Assembly (NCBI RefSeq): GCF_026626335.1
Contig: NZ_JAPNTZ010000011.1
Coordinates: forward strand, 124,001-188,000
Origin: Paractinoplanes pyxinae
Lineage (GTDB): Bacteria > Actinomycetota > Actinomycetes > Mycobacteriales > Micromonosporaceae
Reading direction: 5' to 3'
DNA: 64,000 nucleotides
The position numbers and the translations under genes were made by a program. Positions within the stretch are counted from its first letter, which is position 1; the number at the start of each line of letters is the position of its first letter. The notes under the pieces are model-generated. The model ran no database searches and was not told where the DNA came from. It was given only the letters and a program-made list of their open reading frames with translations. Shown here piece after piece: positions 47,817 to 56,096 of the stretch.

Positions 47817-47924
47817 GCGGACCTCCCCTGGGTAGCGCCCCGCGATGCTCGCAGTTCGACATTTCCTGCGTGTTACCCGCCCTGTCGATCAAAGCAGGCC
47901 GGAGCGCCACACCGGGGGCGAAAC

Positions 47925-48305
47925 TCAGGGTCCGGTGTAGAGGACGGCGTCGATCTCGATGTCGAAGCCGACCAGGGGAACCGGCAGCGTCGTGCGTACG
48001 GGCAGGTTGTCGCCCTTGATGTACTGGGGGTAGATCTCGTTCATCTCGGCGAAGTCGTCGAAGTCGCGCAGGTAGACGCCGAGCCGGACGGCCTGGTCGA
48101 GGCTCGAGCCGGCCTCCTCGGCCACGGCGGCCAGGTTGCGGAAGGCGGCGTGGGCCTGGTCGGCGAAGCTGCCGGTGACCCGGGTGCCGTCGGGTTCGGC
48201 GGGCACGGCGCCGGCCAGGTAGATGAAGTCGCCGGCGACGACGGCGTGCGAGTAGGGGCCGCCGGCGGGGGCCGCGTTCGTGGCCTTGATGGCGCGCTTG
48301 GGCAT
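47925..48305 (-). CDS. RidA/YjgF family deaminase
   Basis: 126 residues from ATG 48305, chosen for TAGGAG 6 bases upstream. The trimeric chorismate-mutase-like fold is marked by GPYSHAVVAGDFIYLAGAVP, LGVYLRDFDDFAEMNEIYPQ and PVRTTLPVPLVGFDIEIDAV. The Arg that holds the carboxylate in RidA is present (VRTT). RidA proteins hydrolyse reactive enamines/imines made by PLP enzymes. It starts 8 bases after the amidohydrolase stop and is likely to detoxify an imine made by the DSD-like enzyme of the same cluster. Confidence 0.9.
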   Translation of the reverse strand: MPKRAIKATNAAPAGGPYSHAVVAGDFIYLAGAVPAEPDGTRVTGSFADQAHAAFRNLAAVAEEAGSSLDQAVRLGVYLRDFDDFAEMNEIYPQYIKGDNLPVRTTLPVPLVGFDIEIDAVLYTGP

Positions 48306-48313
48306 GCTTTCTC

Positions 48314-49507
48314 CTAGTGACGTGGGAATTGTTCGGCTAGTCCGGTGGCGTCGACGAGCGGCTCGTTCAGCAGCTCGCGTAGGCGCGAGGCCCGTCGCGC
48401 GAGGGCGTCGCGCTGAGAATCGGTGAGCGGCACCCACGGCGGAGGGTCTTGGGGCCAGGCCGGTGGCAGCAAACGTCCACCGACGTACGTGGCCACGTTC
48501 ACCAGCCGTACGGGCGAAGTGCGCACCTGCAGGTGGGAGTCGACCAGCTCGTGCTCTTCCTCGCGGACGTCGAAGACCGCCAGGTCGGCCGGCGCGCCCA
48601 CGGTCAGCGAGCCGCCGTCCAGGCCGAGCGCGCGGGCGGGCGCGGCGGTCACCTTCTCGAGCACAGTGCCCAGCGGCATGCCGACCGCCAGCAGCTTGGC
48701 CATCGTGGTCGGCAGGTCGAAAACCGGGCCGGTCAGCGAGCGGCAGTGCAGGTCGGTCGAGACGGTGTGCGGGGCCAGACCCAGATCCAACTGCCTTTCC
48801 AGTACGTCGAACGCGAACGCACCCGAGCCGTGCCCCAGGTCGAGCAGCACCCCGCGATCGACCGCCGCGCGCACCGCCGGCCCTAACGGCGAGGCCAGAC
48901 CGCTGGCGCAGTGCGTCATGATGTCGCCCGGGCGCAGCAGCTCCAGCACCTCGTCGAGCGCGGGCGGGGTGGTGCCGATGTGGACCATCACCGGCACCCC
49001 GCAGGCCTCACCGACGGCGATGCCCCGGCGCAGCGGCTCGACGCCGTTGTCGCCCACCGTCTCGCGGTCGATGCGCACCTTGATGCCGCGGATCCGGGAC
49101 CGGTGCTGCTGCACGGTGTCGATGGCCAGCGGCACGTCGCAGTTGCTCAGGTCGCGGCTCTCGCCGGTGCGCCCGGCCAGGCCGACGGCCGAGATGTTGA
49201 GCAGCACCGGCACGCGTACCTCGTGGAAGGCGCGCCGCAGGCCCTCGAACGTGTACGCCCCGGTCGAGCCCGCGTCGACCCAGGTGGTGACGCCGGTGCG
49301 CCAGGCGATCGGGTCGGGGTCGATGCCCCAGTAGCCCGGCCCGACGTGGGTGTGCAGGTCGATCAGCCCGGGCGTGACCAGCTTGCCGGTCACGTCGGTC
49401 ACGATGCGGGCGTCGCGCGGCAGGGACGGGCCCACCGCGGCGATCACCCCGTCGGTGACGGCCACATCGAACGGCTCGCCCCCGGTCAGCAGCAGGTCGT
49501 AGGTCAC
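48314..49507 (-). CDS. Amidohydrolase/deacetylase-family metallohydrolase
   Basis: 397 residues, amidohydrolase superfamily. Metal motifs: the HxH in TPGLIDLHTHVGPG, a carbamylated-Lys candidate in GIKVRIDRETVG, His in PVMVHIGTTPP and MTHCASGL, and Asp in VSTDLHCRS. It belongs to the branch annotated as dihydroorotase-like/EF_0837 or D-aminoacylase-related proteins. With RidA downstream and a DSD-like racemase/dehydratase across the gap, removal of an acyl or ring amide from a D-amino acid or amino sugar is plausible. The substrate is not defined. Confidence 0.82.
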   Translation of the reverse strand: MTYDLLLTGGEPFDVAVTDGVIAAVGPSLPRDARIVTDVTGKLVTPGLIDLHTHVGPGYWGIDPDPIAWRTGVTTWVDAGSTGAYTFEGLRRAFHEVRVPVLLNISAVGLAGRTGESRDLSNCDVPLAIDTVQQHRSRIRGIKVRIDRETVGDNGVEPLRRGIAVGEACGVPVMVHIGTTPPALDEVLELLRPGDIMTHCASGLASPLGPAVRAAVDRGVLLDLGHGSGAFAFDVLERQLDLGLAPHTVSTDLHCRSLTGPVFDLPTTMAKLLAVGMPLGTVLEKVTAAPARALGLDGGSLTVGAPADLAVFDVREEEHELVDSHLQVRTSPVRLVNVATYVGGRLLPPAWPQDPPPWVPLTDSQRDALARRASRLRELLNEPLVDATGLAEQFPRH

Positions 49508-49540
49508 CTCACCCCTCCCGGCCCGACCCTACTCGAATGC

Positions 49541-49683
49541 AGGGCCCGTCTTGCCGATCACGCGGGGCTGCGGCGAGGCCCAGGCGGCGCCTGACGGCGT
49601 CCGCAGAACGGCCACATACAACCCTGGTATGCGACCGCTCTGCGGCCGCGCCTCGCTCCCACGTGATCGGCAAGACGGGCCCT
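49541..49683. repeat. 143-bp palindromic element with perfect 22-bp terminal inverted repeats
   Basis: AGGGCCCGTCTTGCCGATCACG (split: AGGGCCCGTCTT and GCCGATCACG) at 49541-49562 is the exact reverse complement of 49662-49683. Inside, further pairs (GCGAGGC/GCCTCGC, CCGCAGA/TCTGCGG, CATAC/GTATG) extend a long imperfect hairpin to a small loop. The element fills the gap between the divergent amidohydrolase and hexosaminidase genes. Its right end touches the TAGGGT -10 of the latter. It resembles a MITE or a large cis-acting regulatory hairpin. Confidence 0.8.
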
Positions 49684-49688
49684 AGGGT
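49683..49688 (+). promoter_or_regulatory. Putative leaderless -10 of the GH20 gene
   Basis: TAGGGT overlaps the last base of the 143-bp hairpin element and lies exactly 7 bases before ATG 49696. This supports 49696 rather than 49690 as the start and places the promoter against the element. Confidence 0.45.
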
Positions 49689-49695
49689 AATGATC

Positions 49696-51240
49696 ATGAT
49701 CCCTGAGCCGGTCTCGATGGTTGCCGCCGAAGGCGCCTTCGCCCTGGGCGCGGACACGCTTCTCGACGCGCCGGCGGAACTGGCCGGTGTCGCCTCGTGG
49801 CTTCGCACCACGCTGCGCCTGCCACTCGCGCCGGGCGGGGGCGGTGTCGGCTTGCGGGTCGATCCGGCCCTGGGTCCCGAGGCGTACGAGGTCAGATGCA
49901 CCCCGGAAAGGCTGGAGATCACTGGCGGGTCGGCCGCGGGCGTCTTCTACGGCGGTCAGACCCTGCGCCAGCTGCTGCCGCCGCAGGCATTGCGCCGGGC
50001 CGGCCCGGTCGGCTGGGCGGTTCCGGCCGTCACGATCAGCGACCGGCCGCGGTTCGGCTGGCGAGGGGTGATGCTCGACGTGGCCCGGCACTTCATGCCC
50101 GTGGCCGACGTGCTGCGCTTCGTCGACCTGGCCGCCTTCCACAAGCTCAACGTGCTGCACCTGCACCTCACCGACGACCAGGGCTGGCGGCTGCCGGTGC
50201 CGGGGTGGCCGCGGCTCACCGAGGTGGGCGCGTGGCGCTCCGAGTCGATGCTGGGCGCCCGGCAGCACGCCCGGTTCGACGGCCGGCCGCACGGCGGGTT
50301 CTACACGGCCGGCGATCTGCGCGAGATCGTCGCCTACGCGGGGGAGCGGCACGTCCGGGTGGTGCCCGAGGTGGATATGCCCGGCCACATGCAGGCGGCC
50401 GTGGCGGCGTACCCGAAGCTCGGAAATGGTTTCGAAGGCGGCGTACGGACGGGGTGGGGCATCTCGTCGCATGTGCTCAACCTGGGCGACGAGGCGCTGC
50501 GCTTCTGCCGGGACGTGCTCGACGAACTGTGCGAGCTCTTCCCGTCGGAGCTGATCGGCATCGGCGGCGACGAGTGCCCGCGCGACGAGTGGGGCGGCGA
50601 GGACCGGCAGCCGGCCTTCACCGCGCTGATGGCCGAGCACCTGGCCGCGCGGGGACGGCGGATCTACGGGTGGGACGAGATCCTGGAGGGCGGGGCTCCG
50701 GCCGGGGCGGTGGTGGCGGCCTGGCGCGGGGCGGAACCGACGACGATCGCGGCCCGTTCGGGGCACCAGGTCGTGTCGTGCCCGGACATCTCGGTGTACC
50801 TGGACTACCGCCAGTCCGATGATCCGGGCGAGCCGACCCCGGTGGGCACGTTGCTGAGCCTGGCCGAGGTGTACGCGTTCTCCGCCGTACCGGAAGGGTT
50901 GTCGGAGGCCGAGCGGGAACTGGTGCTGGGTGGGCAGGCGAATGTGTGGACGGAACACATGGAGACGGCGCGCCAGGTCGACTACATGACGTATCCGCGG
51001 CTCAGCGCGTTCGCCGAGGCCGTGTGGGACGCCCCCGGCCGGTCGTACGCGTCGTTCGAGGCCCGGCTGCCCGGGCATCTGGAGCGGCTGGACGCATTGG
51101 CGGTCAACTATCGCCCGGTGAGCGGCCCGCGCCCGTGGGACGCCCGACCTGACGCCCCGGGCAACCCCCGTGAGCTGCAGGATCGCCTGGCCGAGCTGGC
51201 TGAGATGACGGCCCGCCTTGACCGGTCGAAGCTAGCCTGA
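49696..51240 (+). CDS. Beta-N-acetylhexosaminidase (GH20)
   Basis: 514 residues. A GH20b-like N-terminal domain (about 1-120) precedes the TIM barrel: RGVMLDVARHFMPVADVLRF, VLHLHLTDDQGWRLPVPGWP, catalytic Asp-Glu in LIGIGGDECPRDEWGG, and VLGGQANVWTEHMETARQVD. It removes terminal beta-GlcNAc/GalNAc by substrate-assisted catalysis. No signal peptide is seen, so it probably acts on imported chito- or muro-oligosaccharides in the cytoplasm. It is divergent from the amidohydrolase and co-directional with the three following genes. Confidence 0.92.
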   Translation: MIPEPVSMVAAEGAFALGADTLLDAPAELAGVASWLRTTLRLPLAPGGGGVGLRVDPALGPEAYEVRCTPERLEITGGSAAGVFYGGQTLRQLLPPQALRRAGPVGWAVPAVTISDRPRFGWRGVMLDVARHFMPVADVLRFVDLAAFHKLNVLHLHLTDDQGWRLPVPGWPRLTEVGAWRSESMLGARQHARFDGRPHGGFYTAGDLREIVAYAGERHVRVVPEVDMPGHMQAAVAAYPKLGNGFEGGVRTGWGISSHVLNLGDEALRFCRDVLDELCELFPSELIGIGGDECPRDEWGGEDRQPAFTALMAEHLAARGRRIYGWDEILEGGAPAGAVVAAWRGAEPTTIAARSGHQVVSCPDISVYLDYRQSDDPGEPTPVGTLLSLAEVYAFSAVPEGLSEAERELVLGGQANVWTEHMETARQVDYMTYPRLSAFAEAVWDAPGRSYASFEARLPGHLERLDALAVNYRPVSGPRPWDARPDAPGNPRELQDRLAELAEMTARLDRSKLA

Positions 51241-51255
51241 TGAGCTGGGCGGAGC

Positions 51256-51690
51256 ATGGGTTACGACGATGAGCGGACTCGGTTCCGCGCCTACGGCAAC
51301 CAACTGATCGGCGCGCACCTGCGCCTGCGCGAGATGGTCGACGACCTCTACGACGCGCTCGACGAGGGCCGTGACCTGCGGCTGCACTGCCTCACCCTGT
51401 GCACCGCGGTGACGAAACACCACACGGCCGAGGACGCGAACGTGTTCCCGCTGCTGACCGACCGGCACCCCGAGATGGCCGAGTTCCTGAGCGACCTGCG
51501 GCGCGACCACGAGATCATCGCGGGGATGCTGCAGCGGCTCGAGGCGGCCACCACGCACGAGGAACTGGACGGGCTCAGCGCTGTGCTCGAGACGCATTTC
51601 ATCGGTGAGGAGAAGCGGCTGACGGGCGTGCTCAACGCGCTCGAACCGCTCGGCGACCTGGGAATCGAGGTTGAGGATGGACGTTCCTGA
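51256..51690 (+). CDS. Hemerythrin-like (HHE) domain protein
   Basis: 144 residues forming a four-helix bundle. His and Glu ligands of a diiron site are suggested by NQLIGAHLRLREMVDDLYDA, TLCTAVTKHHTAEDANVFPL, RRDHEIIAGMLQRLEA and LETHFIGEEKR. Such proteins bind O2, NO or iron. GGAG stands before the ATG. The end overlaps the next gene by 14 bases, so it is translationally tied to the DSD-like enzyme; its role beside a PLP enzyme is unclear. Confidence 0.85.
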   Translation: MGYDDERTRFRAYGNQLIGAHLRLREMVDDLYDALDEGRDLRLHCLTLCTAVTKHHTAEDANVFPLLTDRHPEMAEFLSDLRRDHEIIAGMLQRLEAATTHEELDGLSAVLETHFIGEEKRLTGVLNALEPLGDLGIEVEDGRS

Positions 51691-52855
51691 GGTGGTCGTC
51701 GACTGGCGCAGCAAGGGGTTCTGGCTGCCCGAGGGCACGTTCCCGCTCGAGGACAAGCCGAGCCTGTTCGGCGGGCTGTTCACGTGGCCGCTGCTCGTGC
51801 TGCGACGGGACGCGGCCGAGGCCAACATCGCGACCATGGCCGCGTACACCCGGCGGCACGGCTGGGAGTTCGCCCCGCACGCCAAGACGACCATGGCCCC
51901 CGGGCTGCTGGCCAGGCAGATGGAGGCCGGGGCGTGGGGGATGACCGTGGCCACCCCGAACCAGGCCCTCGTGCTGCGCAAGCTGGGCGTGCCGCGGGTG
52001 CTGATCGCCAACGAGGTGCTGGACCCGACGGCGCTGCGCTGGCTGGCCCAGCAGGACGAGATCTATCTGCAGGTCGACTCGCTGGCCGGGGTGACCGTGG
52101 CCGCGCAGGCCGCCGCCGCGGGCTCGCTGCGGGTTCTCGTCGAGCAGGGGCACGACCACGGACGCACGGGGATCCGGACCCTCGAAGGGCTGGAGGTCGT
52201 GGCGCGCGCGGTCGCGGCTGCGCCCGGCCTCGAACTGGCCGGTCTCACCGCGTACGAGGGTCAATTGCGCACCGAGCGCGAGGTCGACGACTTCCTCGAC
52301 CACGTCGTGGCCGGGTTCGCCCGGCTCAAAGAGGCGGGTCTGCTGCCGCGGCGCCCGATCCTGTCGGCCGGCGGCAGCGCGTGGTTCGACCGGGTCGTGG
52401 CCCGGATCGACGCCGACGCCCTGCTCCTGCTGCGCAGCGGCGCCTCGGTGACCCACGACGACGGCTTCTACCGCGAGCGCACGCCCTTCCTGCGGGTGCC
52501 CGAGGAGGGCCCGCTGGCGGCCGCGCTCGACCTGTGGGCGCAGGTGATCTCGACTCCCGAACCGGGGCTGGCCCTGGCCGGGATGGGCAAGCGGGACGCG
52601 CCGTTCGACGAGGGGCTGCCGGTGCCGATGGAGATCCGGCGCGCGGACGGCTCGTCCGAGGCGGCCACCGGCGTCGAGGTGACCAAGCTCAACGACCACC
52701 ACACCTATCTGTCCACGGGCGACGCTCGGCTCGAACCGGGGGACCTGGTGCGGTTCGGCATCTCGCATCCGTGCACGGCCTTCGACAAATGGCGGCACAT
52801 CCCGGTCGTCGACGAGGACCGGCGCGTGGTCGACGTGCTGGCCACCTACTTCTGA
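51677..52855 (+). CDS. DSD1/D-threonine aldolase-like PLP enzyme (alanine racemase fold III)
   Basis: 392 residues. An N-terminal alanine-racemase-type barrel has the PLP Lys in EFAPHAKTTMAPGLL. The C-terminal beta domain has the metal-binding ISHPCTAFDKW, where His and Cys correspond to the zinc ligands of D-serine dehydratase (DSD1). Members act on D-amino acids as dehydratases, aldolases or epimerases. ATG 51677 lies within the HHE gene and follows GAGG. An imine product would be a natural RidA target. The D-specific reaction is family knowledge; the exact substrate is inferred only. Confidence 0.87.
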   Translation: MDVPEVVVDWRSKGFWLPEGTFPLEDKPSLFGGLFTWPLLVLRRDAAEANIATMAAYTRRHGWEFAPHAKTTMAPGLLARQMEAGAWGMTVATPNQALVLRKLGVPRVLIANEVLDPTALRWLAQQDEIYLQVDSLAGVTVAAQAAAAGSLRVLVEQGHDHGRTGIRTLEGLEVVARAVAAAPGLELAGLTAYEGQLRTEREVDDFLDHVVAGFARLKEAGLLPRRPILSAGGSAWFDRVVARIDADALLLLRSGASVTHDDGFYRERTPFLRVPEEGPLAAALDLWAQVISTPEPGLALAGMGKRDAPFDEGLPVPMEIRRADGSSEAATGVEVTKLNDHHTYLSTGDARLEPGDLVRFGISHPCTAFDKWRHIPVVDEDRRVVDVLATYF

Positions 52856-53604
52856 TGGCCGTCGCCGACGTGCGTTTCGACTGGGGTCCGGTGGGGGCCG
52901 ACGCGGTGGCGACCGGGGCGGCCTTCGTCGCCGTCGTCGACGTGCTGTCGTTCACGACGACGCTGACGGTGGCGATCGAGCAGGGCATCAGCGTGCTGCC
53001 CTACCGTTGGCGGGACGACTCGGCGGTGGCCGTGGCCCGGCTGCACGGGGCGATGCTGGCCGTGCTGCGGTCGCAGGCCGGGCCGGGGCAGATCACGCTG
53101 TCGCCCGAGAGCATCCTGCACACCGACCTGGAGGCCGCCAAGATCGATCGCCTGGTGCTGCCGTCACCCAACGGCTCGGCCATCTCGGCCCGGCTGGCCG
53201 ACGCCGGCGCCACGGTGGTCGGCGTGTGCCTGCGCAACGCGGCCGTCGCCGCCGCCTGGGTGGCCGAGCGGGCCGCCGGCCGTCCGGTGGCTGTGGTGGC
53301 GGCCGGGGAGCGGTGGCCCGACGGGTCGTTGCGGCCCGCGGTCGAGGATCTGTGGGGCGCGGGGGCGTTCCTGGCGGCACTGGCCGATGTGGACGGGGCC
53401 GACGGGTTCTCGCCCGAGGCGCTGACGGCGATGGCCGCGTACCGGGGCGTGGCCGATCAGCTCGCGACCGCCCTGCCGGAGTCGGTGAGCGGTCGCGAGC
53501 TGCGGGTCAACGGTTTCGCGGGCGACGTCTCGGTGGCCGCCGCCGTGGGCGCCGGGCCGGTGGTGCCGGTGCTGCGGGACGGGTGGTTCGTGCCCGCCTT
53601 CTGA
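52855..53604 (+). CDS. 2-phosphosulfolactate phosphatase family (ComB-like) protein
   Basis: 249 residues. Features of the ComB fold: AFVAVVDVLSFTTTLTVAIE, LVLPSPNGSAISARL, VAVVAAGERWPDGSLRPAVE and DLWGAGAFLAAL. True ComB makes sulfolactate for coenzyme M in methanogens, which is not expected here; bacterial homologues have unknown phosphoester substrates. The start ATG shares one base with the previous stop (TGATG), so it is co-translated with the DSD-like enzyme. It may remove phosphate from a three-carbon hydroxy-acid in the same route. Confidence 0.85.
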   Translation: MAVADVRFDWGPVGADAVATGAAFVAVVDVLSFTTTLTVAIEQGISVLPYRWRDDSAVAVARLHGAMLAVLRSQAGPGQITLSPESILHTDLEAAKIDRLVLPSPNGSAISARLADAGATVVGVCLRNAAVAAAWVAERAAGRPVAVVAAGERWPDGSLRPAVEDLWGAGAFLAALADVDGADGFSPEALTAMAAYRGVADQLATALPESVSGRELRVNGFAGDVSVAAAVGAGPVVPVLRDGWFVPAF

Positions 53605-53607
53605 CGA

Positions 53608-54618
53608 CTACTCGCGTGCGGGGCTGTGGCCGCTGTTGGCGAGTGTGTCGTACGGGAAAGGAAGTGGGTCGATCGCGGTGACCGCGTTCAACCGCTCGAC
53701 CAGTGCCGCGTCCAGATCCCAGTCGGTGGCGCCCAGATTGGACTCCAGCTGGGCCGGATCGCGCGCGCCGATGATGGGGGCGGTCACCGTCGGCCGGCTC
53801 AGCAGCCAGTTGAGGGCCACCTGGGCCTGCTCACGACCCGCCTCTCGCGCCACCGCGGCCAGTTCGCCGAGCACCCGCCACGTCCGGTCGTTGTCGTAGA
53901 CGGCCCACCGCTCGCCCCAGTTCTCGCTCGCGGCCAGGCCGATGCGGCTGCCCGCCGGCGCCGACCCGCCCCGCTGGTAGCGCCCGGTCAGCCAGCCCCC
54001 GCGTAGCGGGCTCCACGGCAGCACACCCAGGCCGGCGTCGGCCGCGAGCGGGCCCTGCTCCCACTCGAACTCGCGGTCGAGCAGGTTGTAGCGGGGCTGG
54101 ACGGCCGCGAACGGCTCCCATCCGCGTTTGTCGGCGACGCCCAGCGCCTTCTGGATCTGCCACGCGGCCCAGTTGCTGACGGCCAGGTAGCGCACCTTGC
54201 CGCTGGTCACCAGCAGGTCGAGGGTGCGCACGACCTCCTCCACCGATGCCGCCGGGTCCCACCCGTGCACGTGGTAGAGGTCGATGTGGCCGGTGCCCAG
54301 GCGGCGCAGGCTGCCCTCGGCGGCGGCCAGCACGTGCTTGCGGCCGAGGCCTTCGCGGTTGCCGCCGGGACCCCAGCGCACCTTGGTCGAGATCACCCAG
54401 TCGTCGCGGTCGTGCTGCTTGAGCCAGCGGCCGACGATCTCTTCGGAACGGCCGCCCCCGTACGCGTCGGCCGTGTCGAGAAAGGTGCCGCCCGCCTCGG
54501 CGAAGTGGTCCAGCATGCGGTGGCTGGTCTCCTCGGTCGCCTCGCGGCCGAAGGTCATGGCGCCCAGGCAGAGCTCGCTGACGGCCAGCGACGTGCGTCC
54601 CAGGAATCGATAGCGCAT
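53608..54618 (-). CDS. Aldo/keto reductase
   Basis: 336 residues, TIM barrel. The catalytic tetrad is visible: Asp and Tyr in LDTADAYGGGRSEEI, Lys in VISTKVRWG, His in LYHVHGWDP. The NADPH-binding end is IIGARDPAQLESNLGA. It reduces carbonyls; the substrate is unknown. It converges on the ComB-like gene with only 3 bases between stops, and is divergent from a MocR-type regulator with a 47-bp shared promoter region, so it is the likely target of that regulator. Confidence 0.9.
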   Translation of the reverse strand: MRYRFLGRTSLAVSELCLGAMTFGREATEETSHRMLDHFAEAGGTFLDTADAYGGGRSEEIVGRWLKQHDRDDWVISTKVRWGPGGNREGLGRKHVLAAAEGSLRRLGTGHIDLYHVHGWDPAASVEEVVRTLDLLVTSGKVRYLAVSNWAAWQIQKALGVADKRGWEPFAAVQPRYNLLDREFEWEQGPLAADAGLGVLPWSPLRGGWLTGRYQRGGSAPAGSRIGLAASENWGERWAVYDNDRTWRVLGELAAVAREAGREQAQVALNWLLSRPTVTAPIIGARDPAQLESNLGATDWDLDAALVERLNAVTAIDPLPFPYDTLANSGHSPARE

Positions 54619-54665
54619 GCGGCCGACCCTACGGCCGGATCGGTCCGGTTCTACGATCCAATGTC
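54619..54665. promoter_or_regulatory. Divergent promoter region of the AKR and MocR genes
   Basis: 47 bases. GGATCG and CGATCC form an inverted pair around a 10- to 12-base centre. TACGAT (54652-54657) lies 8 bases before the MocR ATG at 54666. A MocR dimer bound here could control both genes. Confidence 0.4.
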
Positions 54666-56057
54666 ATGCCGGATTCCCGTACCGATTCGGCCTGGGAGAC
54701 GCTGCTCGAGCTGCCCGCCCCGGGTCCGCGGCACGTCGCTCTGGCCACCGCGCTGCGGGCGGCGATCCGATCGGGGCGGTTGGCCACCGGGGCCGCGCTG
54801 CCGCCGAGCCGGGTGCTGGCGCCGGTGCTGGGCTGTTCGCGGTGGGTGGTCACGCAGGCGTACGCGCAATTGGCGACCGAGGGGTACGTGACCGGCCGGA
54901 CCGGTTCGGCCACCCGGGTTCGGTGGTCGGCCGGCGTCGATCCGTCGCCGCCGGTGGCACCCGCGCCGGCGAGCCGTCCACGGTTCGACTTGGCTCCGGG
55001 CCTGCCCGATCTGCGGGCCTTCCCGCGCCGGCAATGGGCCGACGCGCTGGCCCGGGCGGCCGCCGACGCCGATCTCGGGTATCCGCCGCCGGGCGGCCTG
55101 CCGGGGCTGCGGGCCGTGCTGGCCGACTATCTGGTGCGGTCGCGAGGCGCGGTCGCCTCGGCCTCTTCGGTAGTGATCTGCGGCGGCATCCGGGACGCCG
55201 TCGGCCGGCTGGGCCGCGGGCTGGCGGCGGGCGGTCATCGCGAGATCGCGGTGGAGGACCCGGGGTGGGGCGCGTTGCGGTCGGCCGTTTCCGCGGCCGG
55301 CCTGCGGCCGCGGCCGGTTCCGGTGGACGCTGAGGGCCTGCGGGTGGCTGAGCTTCCTTCCCGCGTACGGGCGGTGTTGTTGTCGCCCGCCCACCAGTTC
55401 CCGACCGGCGTGGTGCTGTCGCCGGCCCGCCGCGCCGCGCTGATCGACTGGGCCCGGGATGTGGACGGCCTGATCATCGAGGACGAGTACGACAGCGAGT
55501 TCCGCTACGACCGTAAGCCGGTGGGCTGCCTGCAGGGCCTCGACCCGGAACGGGTGGCGCTGACCGGCTCGGCCCACAAGACCCTGGCCCCGGCGGTCGG
55601 TGTCGGCTGGGCGGTGGTCCCGCTTGCTTGGCGTACGGCGGTGGCGGCCGACCCGGGGCCGTCGGTGATCGACCAGGCAGCGTTCGCGTCGTTCGTGGCG
55701 GCCGGCCGCTACGACCGGCACCTGCACCGGACCCGGCAGCGGTACCGCGCCCGCCGGGACCGGCTGATCGCCGAGCTGGCGCGTCACCTGCCGGGCGCGA
55801 CGACGCAGGGAATCTCGGCCGGGCTGCACGTGGTGTGCTCGTGGCCCGGCCTGGACGAAACAGCGGTGGCCGCCGCGGCTCGTGACGCCGGGGTGGGCGT
55901 GATGACGCTGGCCGACTACCGGACCGCGCCCGGACCGCCGGGGCTGGTGCTCGGGTACGGCAACATCGGCGATGCCGCCATACCCCGGGCGGTGGCCGTA
56001 TTGGCGTCGGTCAGTCGCCTTGCCGGGGGATGGGAGGCCGGGGTTTCGTCGGCTTAG
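54666..56057 (+). CDS. MocR/GntR-type regulator with aminotransferase domain
   Basis: 463 residues. An N-terminal GntR winged helix (LATALRAAIRSGRLATGAAL, PPSRVLAPVLGCSRWVVTQA) is fused to a fold-type I aminotransferase-like domain (about 105-455) with DEYDSEFRYDRKPVG and the PLP Lys in LTGSAHKTLAPAVGVGW. Such proteins sense PLP or a PLP adduct; PdxR, the best known, controls PLP synthesis genes. Here it is divergent from an aldo/keto reductase, not next to pdxST, so the target is more likely local. A link to PLP supply remains possible. Confidence 0.9.
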   Translation: MPDSRTDSAWETLLELPAPGPRHVALATALRAAIRSGRLATGAALPPSRVLAPVLGCSRWVVTQAYAQLATEGYVTGRTGSATRVRWSAGVDPSPPVAPAPASRPRFDLAPGLPDLRAFPRRQWADALARAAADADLGYPPPGGLPGLRAVLADYLVRSRGAVASASSVVICGGIRDAVGRLGRGLAAGGHREIAVEDPGWGALRSAVSAAGLRPRPVPVDAEGLRVAELPSRVRAVLLSPAHQFPTGVVLSPARRAALIDWARDVDGLIIEDEYDSEFRYDRKPVGCLQGLDPERVALTGSAHKTLAPAVGVGWAVVPLAWRTAVAADPGPSVIDQAAFASFVAAGRYDRHLHRTRQRYRARRDRLIAELARHLPGATTQGISAGLHVVCSWPGLDETAVAAAARDAGVGVMTLADYRTAPGPPGLVLGYGNIGDAAIPRAVAVLASVSRLAGGWEAGVSSA

Positions 56058-56096
56058 GGTCGCTTCATCCGGTTTGCCGAGCGTGCGGAGCCGCCG

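Noticed and set aside
49537..49695. Extension of the GH20 gene through the 143-bp hairpin element
   Set aside because: The extension is encoded by the palindromic element and has no GH20 similarity; ATG 49696 fits a -10 at 7 bases.
52855..53604. Coenzyme M biosynthesis
   Set aside because: Only a ComB-like gene is present; no ComA, ComC or sulfopyruvate decarboxylase nearby, and the organism type does not fit.
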